Source of the DNA: Nocardioides campestrisoli
GTDB taxonomy: Bacteria; Actinomycetota; Actinomycetes; Propionibacteriales; Nocardioidaceae
Reading direction: 5' to 3'
Length of the DNA: 64,000 nucleotides
Assembly: GCF_013624435.2 (NCBI RefSeq)
Contig: NZ_CP061768.1
Location: 744,001 to 808,000 of the forward strand
Part shown: piece after piece, positions 18,219 through 28,507 of the stretch
Layout: each line of letters opens with the position of its first letter
Numbering within the stretch: position 1 is the first letter of the stretch
The notes under the pieces: model-generated
What the model was told of the DNA's origin: nothing
Databases searched by the model: none
What the model saw: only the letters and a program-made list of their open reading frames with translations
Translations under genes and position numbers: made by a program

Positions 18219-18983
18219 TCACACCGTGGTGGTGAGCCCGCCGTCTACGACCAGGGTGGTCCCGACGACGTACGTCGAGGCGTCGCTGGCCAGGAAGATC
18301 AGCGCGGAGTCCAGCTCCTCCTGCCGGCCGAAGCGGCCCAGGACCGAGTGGTCCGCCACCAGCTGCTGCAGCACGTCCTCGTCGGTCCCGGTCATCTCGG
18401 AGGCGAAGTACCCCGGGCAGAGTGCGTTGACGCGGATGCCCTTCCGGCCGGCCCACTGCTGCGCCAGGTCGCGGGTGAGACCGATGACGCCGGCCTTGCT
18501 CGCGGCGTACGCGGCCTGCGGGTAGCGCGAGGCGAGCAGCCCGTGGACGCTCGAGATGTTGACCACCGAGGAGCCGGGGGGCATGTGCGCGGCGCAGGCC
18601 CGTGCCATCAGGTAGACGCCGTTCAGGTTGACGTCGACCACCCGCGTGTAGACGTCGGGGTCCTCGCGCAGGGCGACGCCGGAGTGGCCCAGGCCCGCGT
18701 TGTTGACCAGGACGTCGATCCGGCCGAACTCTTCGACCGCAGCCCTCGCGAGCGCGTCGCAGTCGTCCCGATCGGCCACGTCGGTACGTCGGGTGAGCAC
18801 CCGAGCGCCGCCGGCCCGGAGCTCGTCGGCCAGTGCTACGAGCCGGTCCTCGCGGCGGGCGGCCAGGACGAGAGTGGCACCGACCGCGGCGCAGGCGCGG
18901 GCGAAGCCCGCGCCCAGGCCAGAGCTGGCGCCGGTGATCACGACGACCTTCTCGTCGAGGCGGAAGCGGTCCAGGGGGTTCAT
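18219..18983 (-). CDS. SDR-family oxidoreductase
   Basis: Classical NAD(P)-dependent SDR of 254 aa. The cofactor loop TGASSGLGAG is at 17-26, NNAG at 94-97, catalytic Ser about 145 and Tyr159/Lys163 (YAASK). It is the last gene of the six-gene minus-strand operon, 12 nt after the ACAD11-type ACAD. Likely roles are oxidation of a 3-hydroxyacyl-CoA before thiolysis, or interconversion of 4-oxo- and 4-hydroxyacyl-CoA as LvaD does. Sequence alone does not decide between these. Confidence 0.92.
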   Translation of the reverse strand: MNPLDRFRLDEKVVVITGASSGLGAGFARACAAVGATLVLAARREDRLVALADELRAGGARVLTRRTDVADRDDCDALARAAVEEFGRIDVLVNNAGLGHSGVALREDPDVYTRVVDVNLNGVYLMARACAAHMPPGSSVVNISSVHGLLASRYPQAAYAASKAGVIGLTRDLAQQWAGRKGIRVNALCPGYFASEMTGTDEDVLQQLVADHSVLGRFGRQEELDSALIFLASDASTYVVGTTLVVDGGLTTTV

Positions 18984-18995
18984 CGGTTCGTCCTC

Positions 18996-20201
<1,206 letters not shown>

Positions 20202-20260
20202 GAACGGGTCCTCGGGGGTAGCAGGGTCTGGGTGTGTGGCGGTACGACGTCGGAGCAGGG

Positions 20261-21295
20261 TCAGAGCAGGTCGAGGCCGGCCGACGCGACGGCCAGCACC
20301 TCGTCGTCGAGGTTGCCGAAGTCCTGGCCGCCCATGGCGCCTGCACGGGCGCGGACGGAGACGCCCTGGGCGATGACGGCGAACTTGAAGTGGGCGAACG
20401 CCGTGTAGACGTCCAGGTTCCCGAGGTCGGCCCCGGTCACCTCGGCGTAGCGGTGGGACAGCTCGTCCCGGGTCGGGAAGCCCGGCAGGTGGGTGATGCC
20501 CGGGGTGAGGGAGGAGACGTCGGGCTCGCCGGGCTCGCGCCAGAAGAGCAGGAGCATCCCCAGGTCGGCGAGCGGGTCGCCGAGGGTGGAGAGCTCCCAG
20601 TCCAGCACCGCGTTGATCCGGCCCGGGTCGGCCGCGTCGAGCACGACGTTGTCGATGCGGTAGTCGCCGTGGGCGATGGTCGACCGCTCCTGGGCCGGGA
20701 TCCGCGCCGCAAGGCGGCGGGCGAGCTCGTCGACCTCGGCCACCGGGTGGGTCGCAGACTTCTCCCACTGCCCGGTCCACCGGCGGACCTGACGCTCCAT
20801 GAAGCCGGACGCGCGGCCGTAGTCGCTCAGCCCGACGGCCTCCGGGTCGACGTCGTGGATCGCCGCGAGGATGTCGATGAAGCCGAGGCCCAGGGCGCGC
20901 CGCTCCGCCTCGGTGGTGGCGTACCCGTCGGGCAGCCGGTCTCGGACGATGTGGCCGGGGACCCGCTCCATGACGTAGCACTGGATCCCGATCAGGTCGC
21001 CCGGGTCGGCGAGCACGATGCGCGCCGTCGGCACGGGGGTGTCGGCCAGCGCCGACTGGATCCGCGCCTCACGGAGCATGTCGTGGGCGCTGGGCAGCAG
21101 CTCGCCGGTCGGGGGGCGCCGCAGCACCATCTCGCCGGCCGGGCTGGAGAGCATGAAGGTCAGGTTGGACTTGCCCCCGCTGATCAGCTGGGCCCTCACC
21201 TGCGCCCAGCGCTCGTCCCCGGTGGTCTCCACCAGGGCCGGCCCCAGGCGGTCCGGGCGGACCAGCTCGTCCGCCGTGATCGTCGTCTCGGTCAT
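20261..21295 (-). CDS. APH-fold phosphotransferase, candidate hydroxyacyl-CoA kinase
   Basis: 344-aa kinase. Glycine-rich loop SGGKSNLTF is at 39-47, GFMERQVRRW near 164-173 (a signature of ACAD-associated kinases), HGDYRIDN at 209-216 and LDWE at 231-234. It starts 8 nt after the upstream ACAD and is followed by an ACAD11-type ACAD, so kinase and eliminase sit side by side as they do within fused ACAD10/11. No DUF6285-like gene is next to it, unlike the 5911 kinase, so this subgroup may not need the small partner. Drug resistance is unlikely from context. Confidence 0.88.
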   Translation of the reverse strand: MTETTITADELVRPDRLGPALVETTGDERWAQVRAQLISGGKSNLTFMLSSPAGEMVLRRPPTGELLPSAHDMLREARIQSALADTPVPTARIVLADPGDLIGIQCYVMERVPGHIVRDRLPDGYATTEAERRALGLGFIDILAAIHDVDPEAVGLSDYGRASGFMERQVRRWTGQWEKSATHPVAEVDELARRLAARIPAQERSTIAHGDYRIDNVVLDAADPGRINAVLDWELSTLGDPLADLGMLLLFWREPGEPDVSSLTPGITHLPGFPTRDELSHRYAEVTGADLGNLDVYTAFAHFKFAVIAQGVSVRARAGAMGGQDFGNLDDEVLAVASAGLDLL

Positions 21296-21303
21296 CGTGG
21301 CCC

Positions 21304-22458
21304 TCAGATCCGACCGGCAGCGATGCTGCGGCCGATGATGTGCTTCATGATCTCGTTGGTGCCGCCGAAGATCTTCTGCACGCGGGAGTCCTGGTAGGCG
21401 CGGGCCACCGGGTACTCCAGCATGAAGCCGTAGCCGCCGTGCAGCTGGACGCAGCGGTCCACGATCCGGTTCTGCACCTCGCTGGCCCACCACTTCGCCT
21501 GGGCAGCGTCGACGTCGGTGAGCTCGCCGGCGTTGTAGGCGAGCACCGCCTTGTCGACGAAGGCGCGGGTCACGTCGAGCTCGGTGCGCATCTCCGCGAG
21601 CTGAAAGCGAGTGTTCTGGAAGTCGATGATCGACTGGCCGAACGCGGTCCGGGCCTTGGTGTACTCGACCGTCGCGTCGAGCACGGCGGTGGTGATCCCC
21701 AGAGCCCAGGCGGCGATGGAGAGCCGCTCGAGGGGCAGCATGTTCTTCAGCTGCCCGAACCCGCCGCCGACCTCGCCGAGGACGTTGGCGTCCGGGACGA
21801 AGACGTCCTCGAAGAAGAGCTCGGCGGTGTCCTGCGCGTGCAGCCCGACCTTGTTGAGCTTGCGGCCGCGGCTGAAGCCTTCGAACTCCTTCTCCACGGC
21901 GAGCAGGGTGAACCCGCGGGGGCCGCCATCGGGATCGGTCCGGCAGACGGTGATGACGACGTCGGACTGGATGCCGGAGGTGATGAAGGTCTTCGCGCCG
22001 TTGACGACCCAGCCGCCGTCGACCTTGGTGCCCGTCGTCCGGATGCCCTGGAGGTCCGAGCCCGTGCCGGGCTCGGTCATGGCGACGGCCATGATGAGCT
22101 CGCCGGCGAGCATCGGGGGCAGCCAGCGCTGCTGCTGCTCCTCGTTGCCCAGCTCGACGACGTAGGGGATGAGGATGTCGTCCTGCAGGGAGAACGACGA
22201 GGCGAGCGACGAGGCGAAGACCTTGCCGAGCTCCTCGTGCACGACCATCCGGTAGCGGTAGTCGCCGCCGGCACCGCCGAGGTGCTCGGGGGCGGTGAGG
22301 CCGAGGATGCCCTGTTTGCCGGCAGCGACCCACGTGTCCCTGTCGATGAGACGCTGCTCGTCCCACTTCTCGAGGTGGGGCGTCACCTCGCGGGCGACGA
22401 ACGCCTTGACGGACTGGCGGAAGGCCTCGTGGTCGTCGTCGTACAGGTCACGCTTCAC
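21304..22458 (-). CDS. Acyl-CoA dehydrogenase (isovaleryl/long-chain type)
   Basis: Conventional ACAD of 384 aa. VAMTEPGTGSDLQGIRT and WVVNGAKTFITSG bind FAD and substrate. The C-terminal IFGGTNEIMKHIIGRSI lacks Glu in the YEGT position, and the base is probably Glu244 in LPLERLSIAAWALG, as in isovaleryl- and long-chain ACADs. It overlaps the upstream crotonase by 11 nt, showing tight coupling. It should perform the first oxidation of beta-oxidation in this operon, leaving the DGPDA protein for a different step. Confidence 0.94.
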   Translation of the reverse strand: MKRDLYDDDHEAFRQSVKAFVAREVTPHLEKWDEQRLIDRDTWVAAGKQGILGLTAPEHLGGAGGDYRYRMVVHEELGKVFASSLASSFSLQDDILIPYVVELGNEEQQQRWLPPMLAGELIMAVAMTEPGTGSDLQGIRTTGTKVDGGWVVNGAKTFITSGIQSDVVITVCRTDPDGGPRGFTLLAVEKEFEGFSRGRKLNKVGLHAQDTAELFFEDVFVPDANVLGEVGGGFGQLKNMLPLERLSIAAWALGITTAVLDATVEYTKARTAFGQSIIDFQNTRFQLAEMRTELDVTRAFVDKAVLAYNAGELTDVDAAQAKWWASEVQNRIVDRCVQLHGGYGFMLEYPVARAYQDSRVQKIFGGTNEIMKHIIGRSIAAGRI

Positions 22459-23368
22459 GGTGGTACTCCTTCAGGACGGCCGGGTCGAACTCCGGCGCCG
22501 GGACGGATCGGAAGATGTCGGGCAGCTCGGTGCCCACGCGGTCGGGGAACACGGGGCTGCGCTTCTCCAGGAACGCCGCGAACCCCTCCTGGAGGTCGGC
22601 GCTGACGCCGCGCAGGTTGATGGCCAGGGACTCGACCTGGTGCGCGGTCATCGGGTGGTCGGCCCCCAGCATCCGCCACAGCATCTGGCGGCTCAGCGAG
22701 GCGGAGACGGGGGCGGTGTTGTCGGCGATCTCGCGGGCGAGCCCGCGGGCGGCGGCGAGCAGGTCGTCGGGGGCGTGCAGGCTTCGGACCAGTCCGCCCT
22801 CGAGGGCCGCGGTAGCGGGAAAGACCCGGCCGGTGAGCACCCACTCCATCGCGGTCTGCATGCCGACGAGGCGGGGCAGGAACCACGAGGAGCAGGACTC
22901 CGGGACGACGCCGCGGCGGTTGAAGACGAAGCCGAAGCGGGCGTCCTCGCTGGCGAGCCGAACGTCGCAGGGCAGCAGCATGGTCGCCCCGACGCCGGTG
23001 GCTGGGCCGTTGACCGCGGCGATGACGGGCTTGAGCGAGGAGTAGATCCGCAGCACCACCCGTCCGCCGCCGTCGCGCCGCATCGGCATCGGCTCGCCGG
23101 GCACGTCGATGCTGGTGCCCTCGGGTGCCGTGGTCGAGGTCCGCCAGTTGACGAACGCGTCCGCCCCGTCGCTGACGTCCATCCCGGCGCAGAAGGCGCG
23201 CCCGGATCCGGTCAGGATGACCGCCCGGACGTCGTCGTCCGCGTCGGTGCGGTCGAACGCCTCGACCAGCCCTGCCTCCATCTCGTCGGTGAAGGCGTTG
23301 AGCACCTCGGGCCGGTGCAGGGTGATGGTGGCGATGCCCTCGGACACCTCCAGCTGGACGACGCTCAC
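22448..23368 (-). CDS. Enoyl-CoA hydratase/isomerase family protein
   Basis: Crotonase of 306 aa, about 40 residues longer than usual because of an insertion after the first oxyanion segment (GRAFCAGMDVSDGADAF) and a C-terminal tail. The second oxyanion segment is GPATGVGATMLLPCDVRLAS. FVFNRRGVVPESCSSWFLPRLVG carries one Glu at the second acid site. It lies between the thiolase (22 nt) and the ACAD (overlap). Likely hydrates the enoyl-CoA formed by its neighbours. Confidence 0.92.
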   Translation of the reverse strand: MSVVQLEVSEGIATITLHRPEVLNAFTDEMEAGLVEAFDRTDADDDVRAVILTGSGRAFCAGMDVSDGADAFVNWRTSTTAPEGTSIDVPGEPMPMRRDGGGRVVLRIYSSLKPVIAAVNGPATGVGATMLLPCDVRLASEDARFGFVFNRRGVVPESCSSWFLPRLVGMQTAMEWVLTGRVFPATAALEGGLVRSLHAPDDLLAAARGLAREIADNTAPVSASLSRQMLWRMLGADHPMTAHQVESLAINLRGVSADLQEGFAAFLEKRSPVFPDRVGTELPDIFRSVPAPEFDPAVLKEYHREA

Positions 23369-23390
23369 GAGCTCGATCCCCTCGTCCGGC

Positions 23391-24581
23391 TCAGAGCCGC
23401 TCGATGATGGTGGCGTTGGCCATGCCGCCGCCTTCGCACATGGTCTGCAGGCCGTAGCGTCCGCCCGTGGCCTCGAGGTGGTTGACCAGGGTCGCCATGA
23501 GGCGCGTCCCTGAACCGCCGAGCGGGTGGCCGAGCGCGATCGCGCCGCCGCGGGGGTTGACCTTCGCGAGATCCACGCCGAGCTCCTTGGCCCACGCCAG
23601 GGGGACGGGGGCGAACGCCTCGTTGACCTCGAAGGCGTCGATGTCGGCCAGGTGCAGGCCGGAGCGCTTGAGCGCCTTCTCGGTGGCAGGGATGACGCCC
23701 GAGAGCATGAGCACCGGGTCGCTGCCGGTGACCGAGAAGGTGTGGAAGGCCGCCCGCGGGGTGAGGCCGAGGGCGGAGGCCTTCTCCTCGCTCATGATCA
23801 GCGCCGCGGAGGCGCCGTCTGTCAGCGGGGAGGAGTTGCCCGGGGTGATGTGCCACTGGATCTCGGGGTACTTGGCAGCCATCTCGTCGTCGTGGAACGC
23901 CGAGCGAAGGCCACCGAGGCCATCGACGGAGGTGCCGGCCCGCACGGTCTCGTCCTGCAGGTGGGCGTGGCTGGCGCCGTCGGCGTCGGTGATCTGCACC
24001 GGCACGATCTCGTGGTCGAAGGCGCCGCTCGCGGAGGCCTCGGCGGCCAGTCGGTGCGAGCGCGCCGCGAACTCGTCGAGCGCACCGCGGTCGAGCCCCC
24101 AGCGGGCGGCCATGAGCTCAGCGCCGTAGCCCTGAGAGGGCAGGCCCTCGGGGTAGCGCGCGTCGAGCGGGCCGAGCGGGTCGCCGCCGGCGAGGTTGGA
24201 GAACATCGGCACCCGGCTCATCGACTCGACGCCGCAGGCGATCGCGACGTCGTACGCCCCGGCGATGACCCCTTGGGCGGCGAAGTGGGCGGCCTGCTGG
24301 CTGGAGCCGCACTGGCGGTCGACCGTCACGCCTGGGACGTGCTCCGGCAGCCCGGCGACCAGGGCGGCGGTGCGGGCGATGTTGAGGGTCTGGTCGCCGA
24401 CCTGGCCGACGCAGCCAGCGATGACGTCCTCGACGAGGCCCGGGTCCACCCCGGTGCGTTCGACGAGGGCCTTGATGGTGGTGGCGAGGAGGTCCGCCGG
24501 GTGCACGCCGGAGAGCGCGCCGCCTGGCTTGCCCTTCCCGGAGGCGGTGCGGACGATGTCGACGATCACGGCGCGAGTCAT
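23391..24581 (-). CDS. Acetyl-CoA acyltransferase (thiolase)
   Basis: Thiolase of 396 aa, cleaving a 3-oxoacyl-CoA to acetyl- or propionyl-CoA plus a shortened acyl-CoA. Nucleophilic Cys91 lies in DRQCGSSQQA; NEAFA is at about 320-324, His352 in GHPLGGSGTRL and the second Cys382 in MCEGGGMANA. All catalytic residues are present. It is first in a six-gene operon that also encodes crotonase, two ACADs, a kinase and an SDR. The promoter with operator AACGAACGTT on the coding strand lies just upstream. Confidence 0.95.
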   Translation of the reverse strand: MTRAVIVDIVRTASGKGKPGGALSGVHPADLLATTIKALVERTGVDPGLVEDVIAGCVGQVGDQTLNIARTAALVAGLPEHVPGVTVDRQCGSSQQAAHFAAQGVIAGAYDVAIACGVESMSRVPMFSNLAGGDPLGPLDARYPEGLPSQGYGAELMAARWGLDRGALDEFAARSHRLAAEASASGAFDHEIVPVQITDADGASHAHLQDETVRAGTSVDGLGGLRSAFHDDEMAAKYPEIQWHITPGNSSPLTDGASAALIMSEEKASALGLTPRAAFHTFSVTGSDPVLMLSGVIPATEKALKRSGLHLADIDAFEVNEAFAPVPLAWAKELGVDLAKVNPRGGAIALGHPLGGSGTRLMATLVNHLEATGGRYGLQTMCEGGGMANATIIERL

Positions 24582-24596
24582 GTGAGTTCCTTACTA

Positions 24597-24642
24597 AACG
24601 TTCGTTCGGGTCAGGTTATGTGCCACGCAGCCCCGTGGTCAA
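24597..24642 (-). promoter_or_regulatory. Promoter and operator of the thiolase-kinase operon
   Basis: Read on the minus strand: TTGACC (24642-24637), 18-bp spacer, TAACCT (24618-24613), 6 bp, then AACGAACGTT (24606-24597). The operator would overlap the transcription start, which is expected for repression. The ATG is 16 bp further on. Confidence 0.65.
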
Positions 24643-24672
24643 GGGCCGGATGTGGCAGGCGACCCGGCGGTC

Positions 24673-25482
24673 TCAGCGGTGCTGGTAGCTCGGGGGTCGC
24701 TTCTCGAGGAAGGCGGCCCGCGCCTCCGCGGCGTCCTGGGTCAGGGCGGTGATCACCTGCTGGCGGTTCTCGAACTCGATCGCGGTGGCAAGGGTGGGCA
24801 TCTCCAGTGCCGCCCACATGCCCTGCTTCGTCAGGCTGACCGACGCGGGTGCGTTGAGCTTGATCTCCTCGGCCTTCTCCAGCGCGGTCGCCAGGAGGCG
24901 CTCGGCGGGGACCACGTCGGCGAGCATCCCGGCCCGCTCGGCCTCCTCGGCCGAGAAACGGCGTCCGGTGAGCATCAGTTCGTGCGCCCGGCCGGCGCCG
25001 ACGATCCGCGGCAGCAGCCAGGAGACCCCGATGTCGCAGGCCGAGTAGCCGGCCCTGATGAAGGAGACGGCGAAGACGGCCTCCGGGGTCGCGATCCGGA
25101 TGTCGCTGGCGAGCACGAGGGCCAGCCCTCCGCCCGCAGCCGCGCCGTTGACCGCGGCGATGACGGGGTGAGGAAGGTCGTGCAGACGCTGAGTGAGGCG
25201 CGCGATCTCGCGCTGACGGTCCAGCGTGGCGAGCGGCACGCCCATCTCCTCCTCGCGCCCGGGATCGCCGTACCCGGCCAGGTCGAGGCCGGCGCAGAAG
25301 GCGCGGCCCGCGCCCGTGAGCAGGACGACGCGGCAGTCGCGGTCCACCTCCACCTCGTCGAGCGCACGGTGCAGGCCTGCCACCAGTGCGGCGTTCATGG
25401 TGTTCAGCCGGTCGGGTCGGTTCAGGGTGATCTGCCGTACGCCGTCGGCGGGCGTGCCCAGGGTGACCTCGTTGTCGCTCAT
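24673..25482 (-). CDS. Enoyl-CoA hydratase/isomerase family protein
   Basis: Crotonase of 269 aa. The ATG has a GAGGAGG site and overlaps the ligase stop by 4 nt; an upstream in-frame extension is ruled out because it runs into the ligase gene. Oxyanion segments are GRAFCAGLDLAGYG and GAAAGGGLALVLASDIRIA. FIRAGYSACDIGVSWLLPRIVG places Asp where the second acid is expected. It is the second gene of a two-gene operon with a long-chain-type ligase. Confidence 0.92.
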   Translation of the reverse strand: MSDNEVTLGTPADGVRQITLNRPDRLNTMNAALVAGLHRALDEVEVDRDCRVVLLTGAGRAFCAGLDLAGYGDPGREEEMGVPLATLDRQREIARLTQRLHDLPHPVIAAVNGAAAGGGLALVLASDIRIATPEAVFAVSFIRAGYSACDIGVSWLLPRIVGAGRAHELMLTGRRFSAEEAERAGMLADVVPAERLLATALEKAEEIKLNAPASVSLTKQGMWAALEMPTLATAIEFENRQQVITALTQDAAEARAAFLEKRPPSYQHR

Positions 25483-27122
25483 CGTGCTGCCTCCTCGCTC
25501 CCGACCAGGCGCTCCCTCAGGTCGAGCTTGTTGAACTTGCCCGTGCTGGTGCGCGGGATGTGGTCGACGACGTCGAAGGTGTCCGGGATCCACCACTTGG
25601 CGACGCGCTTCTCCAGGAACGTGCGGAGCTCGGCCTCGTCCACGGGTCCGTCGACCACGACGAAGGCGTGCGGGCGCTCGCTCCAGCGCGGGTCGGGGCG
25701 TCCGACCACGGCCGCCTCACGGACTGAGGGGTGTCCCATCAGGGCGTTCTCCAGGTCGACCGACGAGATCCACTCGCCGCCGGACTTGATGGCGTCCTTG
25801 GCGCGGTCGCTGATCCGCAGCCAGCCCTGGGGGTCGACGGTGCCGACGTCACCGGTCCGCAGCCAGCCGTCGCCGGTGACCTTCTCCTCGGTCGTCCCGG
25901 GAGCGCGGAAGTAGCCTCCGGCGACCGCCGGGCCGCGCACCTCGATCTCGCCGGTGGCGACGCCGTCGTGCGGCTGGATCCCCGCCGTGGCGTCGTTCAC
26001 CCGGACCTCGTAGAGCGGGCTGATCCGTCCGGCGAGGCTTCGCCGCTGCCAGCGGAGCTCCTCAGTGATTCCCGGGAGGTCCTGGCTCACGGTGGCGCCC
26101 GGGAAGATCTCGGTCATGCCCCAGCCCTGGACCACCTCGACGTCGAACCGGCGCTGGTAGTCGCGCATCATCTCGGTCGGCACCTGCGTGCCGCCCGAGA
26201 GGATCCGGCGCAGTGACTCCAGCGAGACGTCGCGGCCCTCGGGGGAGTCGAGGTGGCTGAGCAGGTCCATCCACAGCGTCGGCACGCCGGCGGACCAGGT
26301 GGCACGGTGCTCGGTGATGATCCGGCCCAGCGGGGCCGGCTGCAGGAACCGGCCGGGGAGGATGAGGTCGGCGCCCACCACTGCCGTGACGAAGGGGAGG
26401 CCCCAGCCCATCGCGTGGAAGAGCGGCACCAGGGAGAGCGCCCGGTCGTCGGCGCCCAAGCGGTAGACCTCTGTCCCCGACATGGCGATGGCGTGCAGCG
26501 TGATCGAGCGGTGCGAGTAGAGCACGCCTTTCGGGTCCCCGGTCGTGCCGGAGGTGTAGCAGAGGGAGGCTGCGGCGCGCTCGTCGAGGTCGGGCCAGGG
26601 GAAGTCCGGCGACTCGTCGGCCAGCAGCTCCTCGTAGTGCAGCGCCCCGGGCACCTCGACGCCGGCCGGGAGGTCGCCGATGACGACCACGTGCTCGACG
26701 CCGGGGCAGCGCTCCAGCACCGGCAGGAACTGCTCGGCGAGCGAGCCGTCCAGCAGCACGACCCGGTCGTCGGCGTGCTGCACTGTGTAGGCGATCTGGT
26801 CCGAGTGCAGCCGCAGGTTGATGGTGTGCAGTACGGCCCCCATGCCCATCACCCCCCAGTAGGCCTCGACGTGTTCGGCCGTGTTCCAGGAGAACGTGCC
26901 GACCCGGTCGCCCTCGCGGACGCCCAGCCTGGCCAGCGCAGCTGCGAGCCGGCCCGCCCGCAGGGCGGTCTCGCGGAACGTCTGGGTCCTGGCCGTGCCG
27001 GAGGCGTCCTGGACCGCGACGAGCTCGCAGTCGCCCGTCACGTCCAGGAGGCGACGGTGGAGGAGCTGGGTGGTCAGCTGCACGTCCATCATCAGGCCGG
27101 GCAGCGCGGGTTGGTTGGGCAT
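25479..27122 (-). CDS. AMP-forming acyl-CoA synthetase (medium/long-chain FadD type)
   Basis: 547-aa ligase. P-loop [12 protein letters not shown] lies at about 187-198, the [11 protein letters not shown] substrate/AMP segment mid-protein, [30 protein letters not shown] at the hinge, and the catalytic lysine motif [10 protein letters not shown] near the C-terminus. The KSGGEWISS form and length match medium-chain fatty-acid ligases. It is coupled to the crotonase (4-nt overlap) and divergent from the TRAP transporter. Whether the transported acid is its substrate is inference. Confidence 0.93.
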   Translation of the reverse strand: MPNQPALPGLMMDVQLTTQLLHRRLLDVTGDCELVAVQDASGTARTQTFRETALRAGRLAAALARLGVREGDRVGTFSWNTAEHVEAYWGVMGMGAVLHTINLRLHSDQIAYTVQHADDRVVLLDGSLAEQFLPVLERCPGVEHVVVIGDLPAGVEVPGALHYEELLADESPDFPWPDLDERAAASLCYTSGTTGDPKGVLYSHRSITLHAIAMSGTEVYRLGADDRALSLVPLFHAMGWGLPFVTAVVGADLILPGRFLQPAPLGRIITEHRATWSAGVPTLWMDLLSHLDSPEGRDVSLESLRRILSGGTQVPTEMMRDYQRRFDVEVVQGWGMTEIFPGATVSQDLPGITEELRWQRRSLAGRISPLYEVRVNDATAGIQPHDGVATGEIEVRGPAVAGGYFRAPGTTEEKVTGDGWLRTGDVGTVDPQGWLRISDRAKDAIKSGGEWISSVDLENALMGHPSVREAAVVGRPDPRWSERPHAFVVVDGPVDEAELRTFLEKRVAKWWIPDTFDVVDHIPRTSTGKFNKLDLRERLVGSEEAAR

Positions 27123-27187
27123 GGTTCGTCTCCTCGGGACCGGGGTCGGCGGCGTGGGCGAGCGACGCTGAAGCGGCCGTTTTCCTG

Positions 27188-27205
27188 TTGATCGATTGAT
27201 CGGTT
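27188..27205. promoter_or_regulatory. GATC-rich operator candidate before the ligase
   Basis: TTGATCGATTGATCGGTT lies in the divergent ligase/TRAP region. A related stretch (CGATCGATCGGT) occurs at 7130-7141 before the kinase operon. Both read ACCGATCNATCG on the minus strand, pointing to a second shared regulator site. Confidence 0.4.
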
Positions 27206-27247
27206 AGCAGTTTGGGAGGAACTTGTCTTCCCGCCTGACTGAAGTGC

Positions 27248-27290
27248 TTGACGGGCGATCCGGCACCACTTAGCGTACCGAACGATCGTT
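27248..27290 (+). promoter_or_regulatory. Promoter and operator of the TRAP operon
   Basis: TTGACG (27248-27253), 17-bp spacer, TAGCGT (27271-27276), 4 bp, then perfect palindrome AACGATCGTT (27281-27290). The -10 is identical to that at 56820. The operator covers the predicted start point. The leader to the ATG is about 65 nt. Confidence 0.7.
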
Positions 27291-27353
27291 TATGTGTCAC
27301 ACGACACACCCCGCCCCATCCCGCCCGAGCGGGAGTCGAGAGGACTGACAGAC

Positions 27354-28439
27354 ATGCACCACAAGAAGGCCCTGGGCCTCCTCGCCGCCACCTCCCTCGG
27401 ACTGCTCACCGCGTGCGGGGGCGGCGGCGCGTCCAGCTCGGACGGCGAGGTCACCCTCACGTTCGCCAGCTTCCTCACCGAAGAGCACCCGGCCTCTGTG
27501 GCCGGCGATGCATGGATGAAGGAGGTCACCGAGCGCACCGACGGGGCGGTCACGTTCGAGACCTTCTACAACGGCTCGCTGTGCGGTGCCCCCGACAGCA
27601 TCTCCTGCGCCGAGGACCGTACGGCGGACGTCGTCATGGCGGTGCCGGCGTACAACCCGGACATGACGCTGGCCAACATCGGCTCGAACGCCTTCGTGAC
27701 CAGCGACCTGCAGGCCAACGGCGACGCGCTCAACAAGCTCTACCAGGAGAACGACGACTTCCGCGCGGAGTACGAGGACCGCGGCCTCACCATGCTCTGG
27801 ACGTTCAACAACTCCATGCCGGTCATGGCCTCGGTCGACGAGGTCGGGTCGCTGGAGGACATCGACGGGATGTCGGTGCGCGCCTCCGGCGCGATGAGCA
27901 CGGGTATCGCCGCGCTCGGCGCCAACCCGGTCGCGGTCGACCCGGCCGAGATCTACGAGTCCCTGGAGCGCGGAGTGGTCGAGGGCGCCGCCTTCCCGCT
28001 GGAGAGCATCGTCGACTACCGGCTCACCGAGGTCGCCCCGCACGTCTACGACCTGGGCGAGTTCATGGGCTCCTACGCCATGAACGCCTACACGATGAAC
28101 CTCGACGCCTTCGAGTCGCTCAGCGACGATCACCAGGACGCGATCCGCGAGGTCAGCGAGGAGATCGCCGGCCGCTACGTGGCCGACTACCTCATCCCGA
28201 CCATGGAGGAGAACTGCCGCTCGCTCGCCGACGCGGGCACCACCGTGGACCGCCTCGGCCCCGAGGCCCTGGGCGAGAAGTGGGCCGACGAGGCGGGCGA
28301 CGAGCAGCGCCAGGCCTGGGAGATGGCCGCGTCCGAGTACACCGACGCGACCGCGATGTTCGACGCGTACCTCGCCAACATCGAGGAGGCGTCGTCCGGC
28401 GACGCTCCCACCACCGCCGAGATCTGCGCCGGCGCCTGA
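27354..28439 (+). CDS. dctP: TRAP transporter solute-binding lipoprotein (DctP family)
   Basis: Extracytoplasmic solute-binding protein, 361 aa. The ATG has GAGAGGA about 10 nt upstream. The lipoprotein signal ends LLTAC with Cys21. The mature domain shows the DctP organisation, with the central MSVRASGAMSTGIAALGANPV segment that in TRAP proteins carries the Arg gripping a substrate carboxylate. TRAP systems use ion gradients to import organic acids. It is followed by a hairpin and then the two permease genes and an acyl-CoA ligase, so the imported acid is probably activated at once. Confidence 0.92.
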   Translation: MHHKKALGLLAATSLGLLTACGGGGASSSDGEVTLTFASFLTEEHPASVAGDAWMKEVTERTDGAVTFETFYNGSLCGAPDSISCAEDRTADVVMAVPAYNPDMTLANIGSNAFVTSDLQANGDALNKLYQENDDFRAEYEDRGLTMLWTFNNSMPVMASVDEVGSLEDIDGMSVRASGAMSTGIAALGANPVAVDPAEIYESLERGVVEGAAFPLESIVDYRLTEVAPHVYDLGEFMGSYAMNAYTMNLDAFESLSDDHQDAIREVSEEIAGRYVADYLIPTMEENCRSLADAGTTVDRLGPEALGEKWADEAGDEQRQAWEMAASEYTDATAMFDAYLANIEEASSGDAPTTAEICAGA

Positions 28440-28451
28440 CACAGCCTGGCA

Positions 28452-28484
28452 CGGGGCCGGCGGGCGAGAGCGTCGCCGGCCCCG
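28452..28484 (+). terminator. Intercistronic hairpin between dctP and dctQ
   Basis: CGGGGCCGGCG (28452-28462) pairs perfectly with CGCCGGCCCCG (28474-28484) across an 11-nt loop. Placed after the binding protein and before the permeases, it probably limits read-through or protects the upstream mRNA, giving more binding protein than permease. Confidence 0.65.
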
Positions 28485-28507
28485 CGCCGTACCTCCGGAG
28501 GAGCGGG

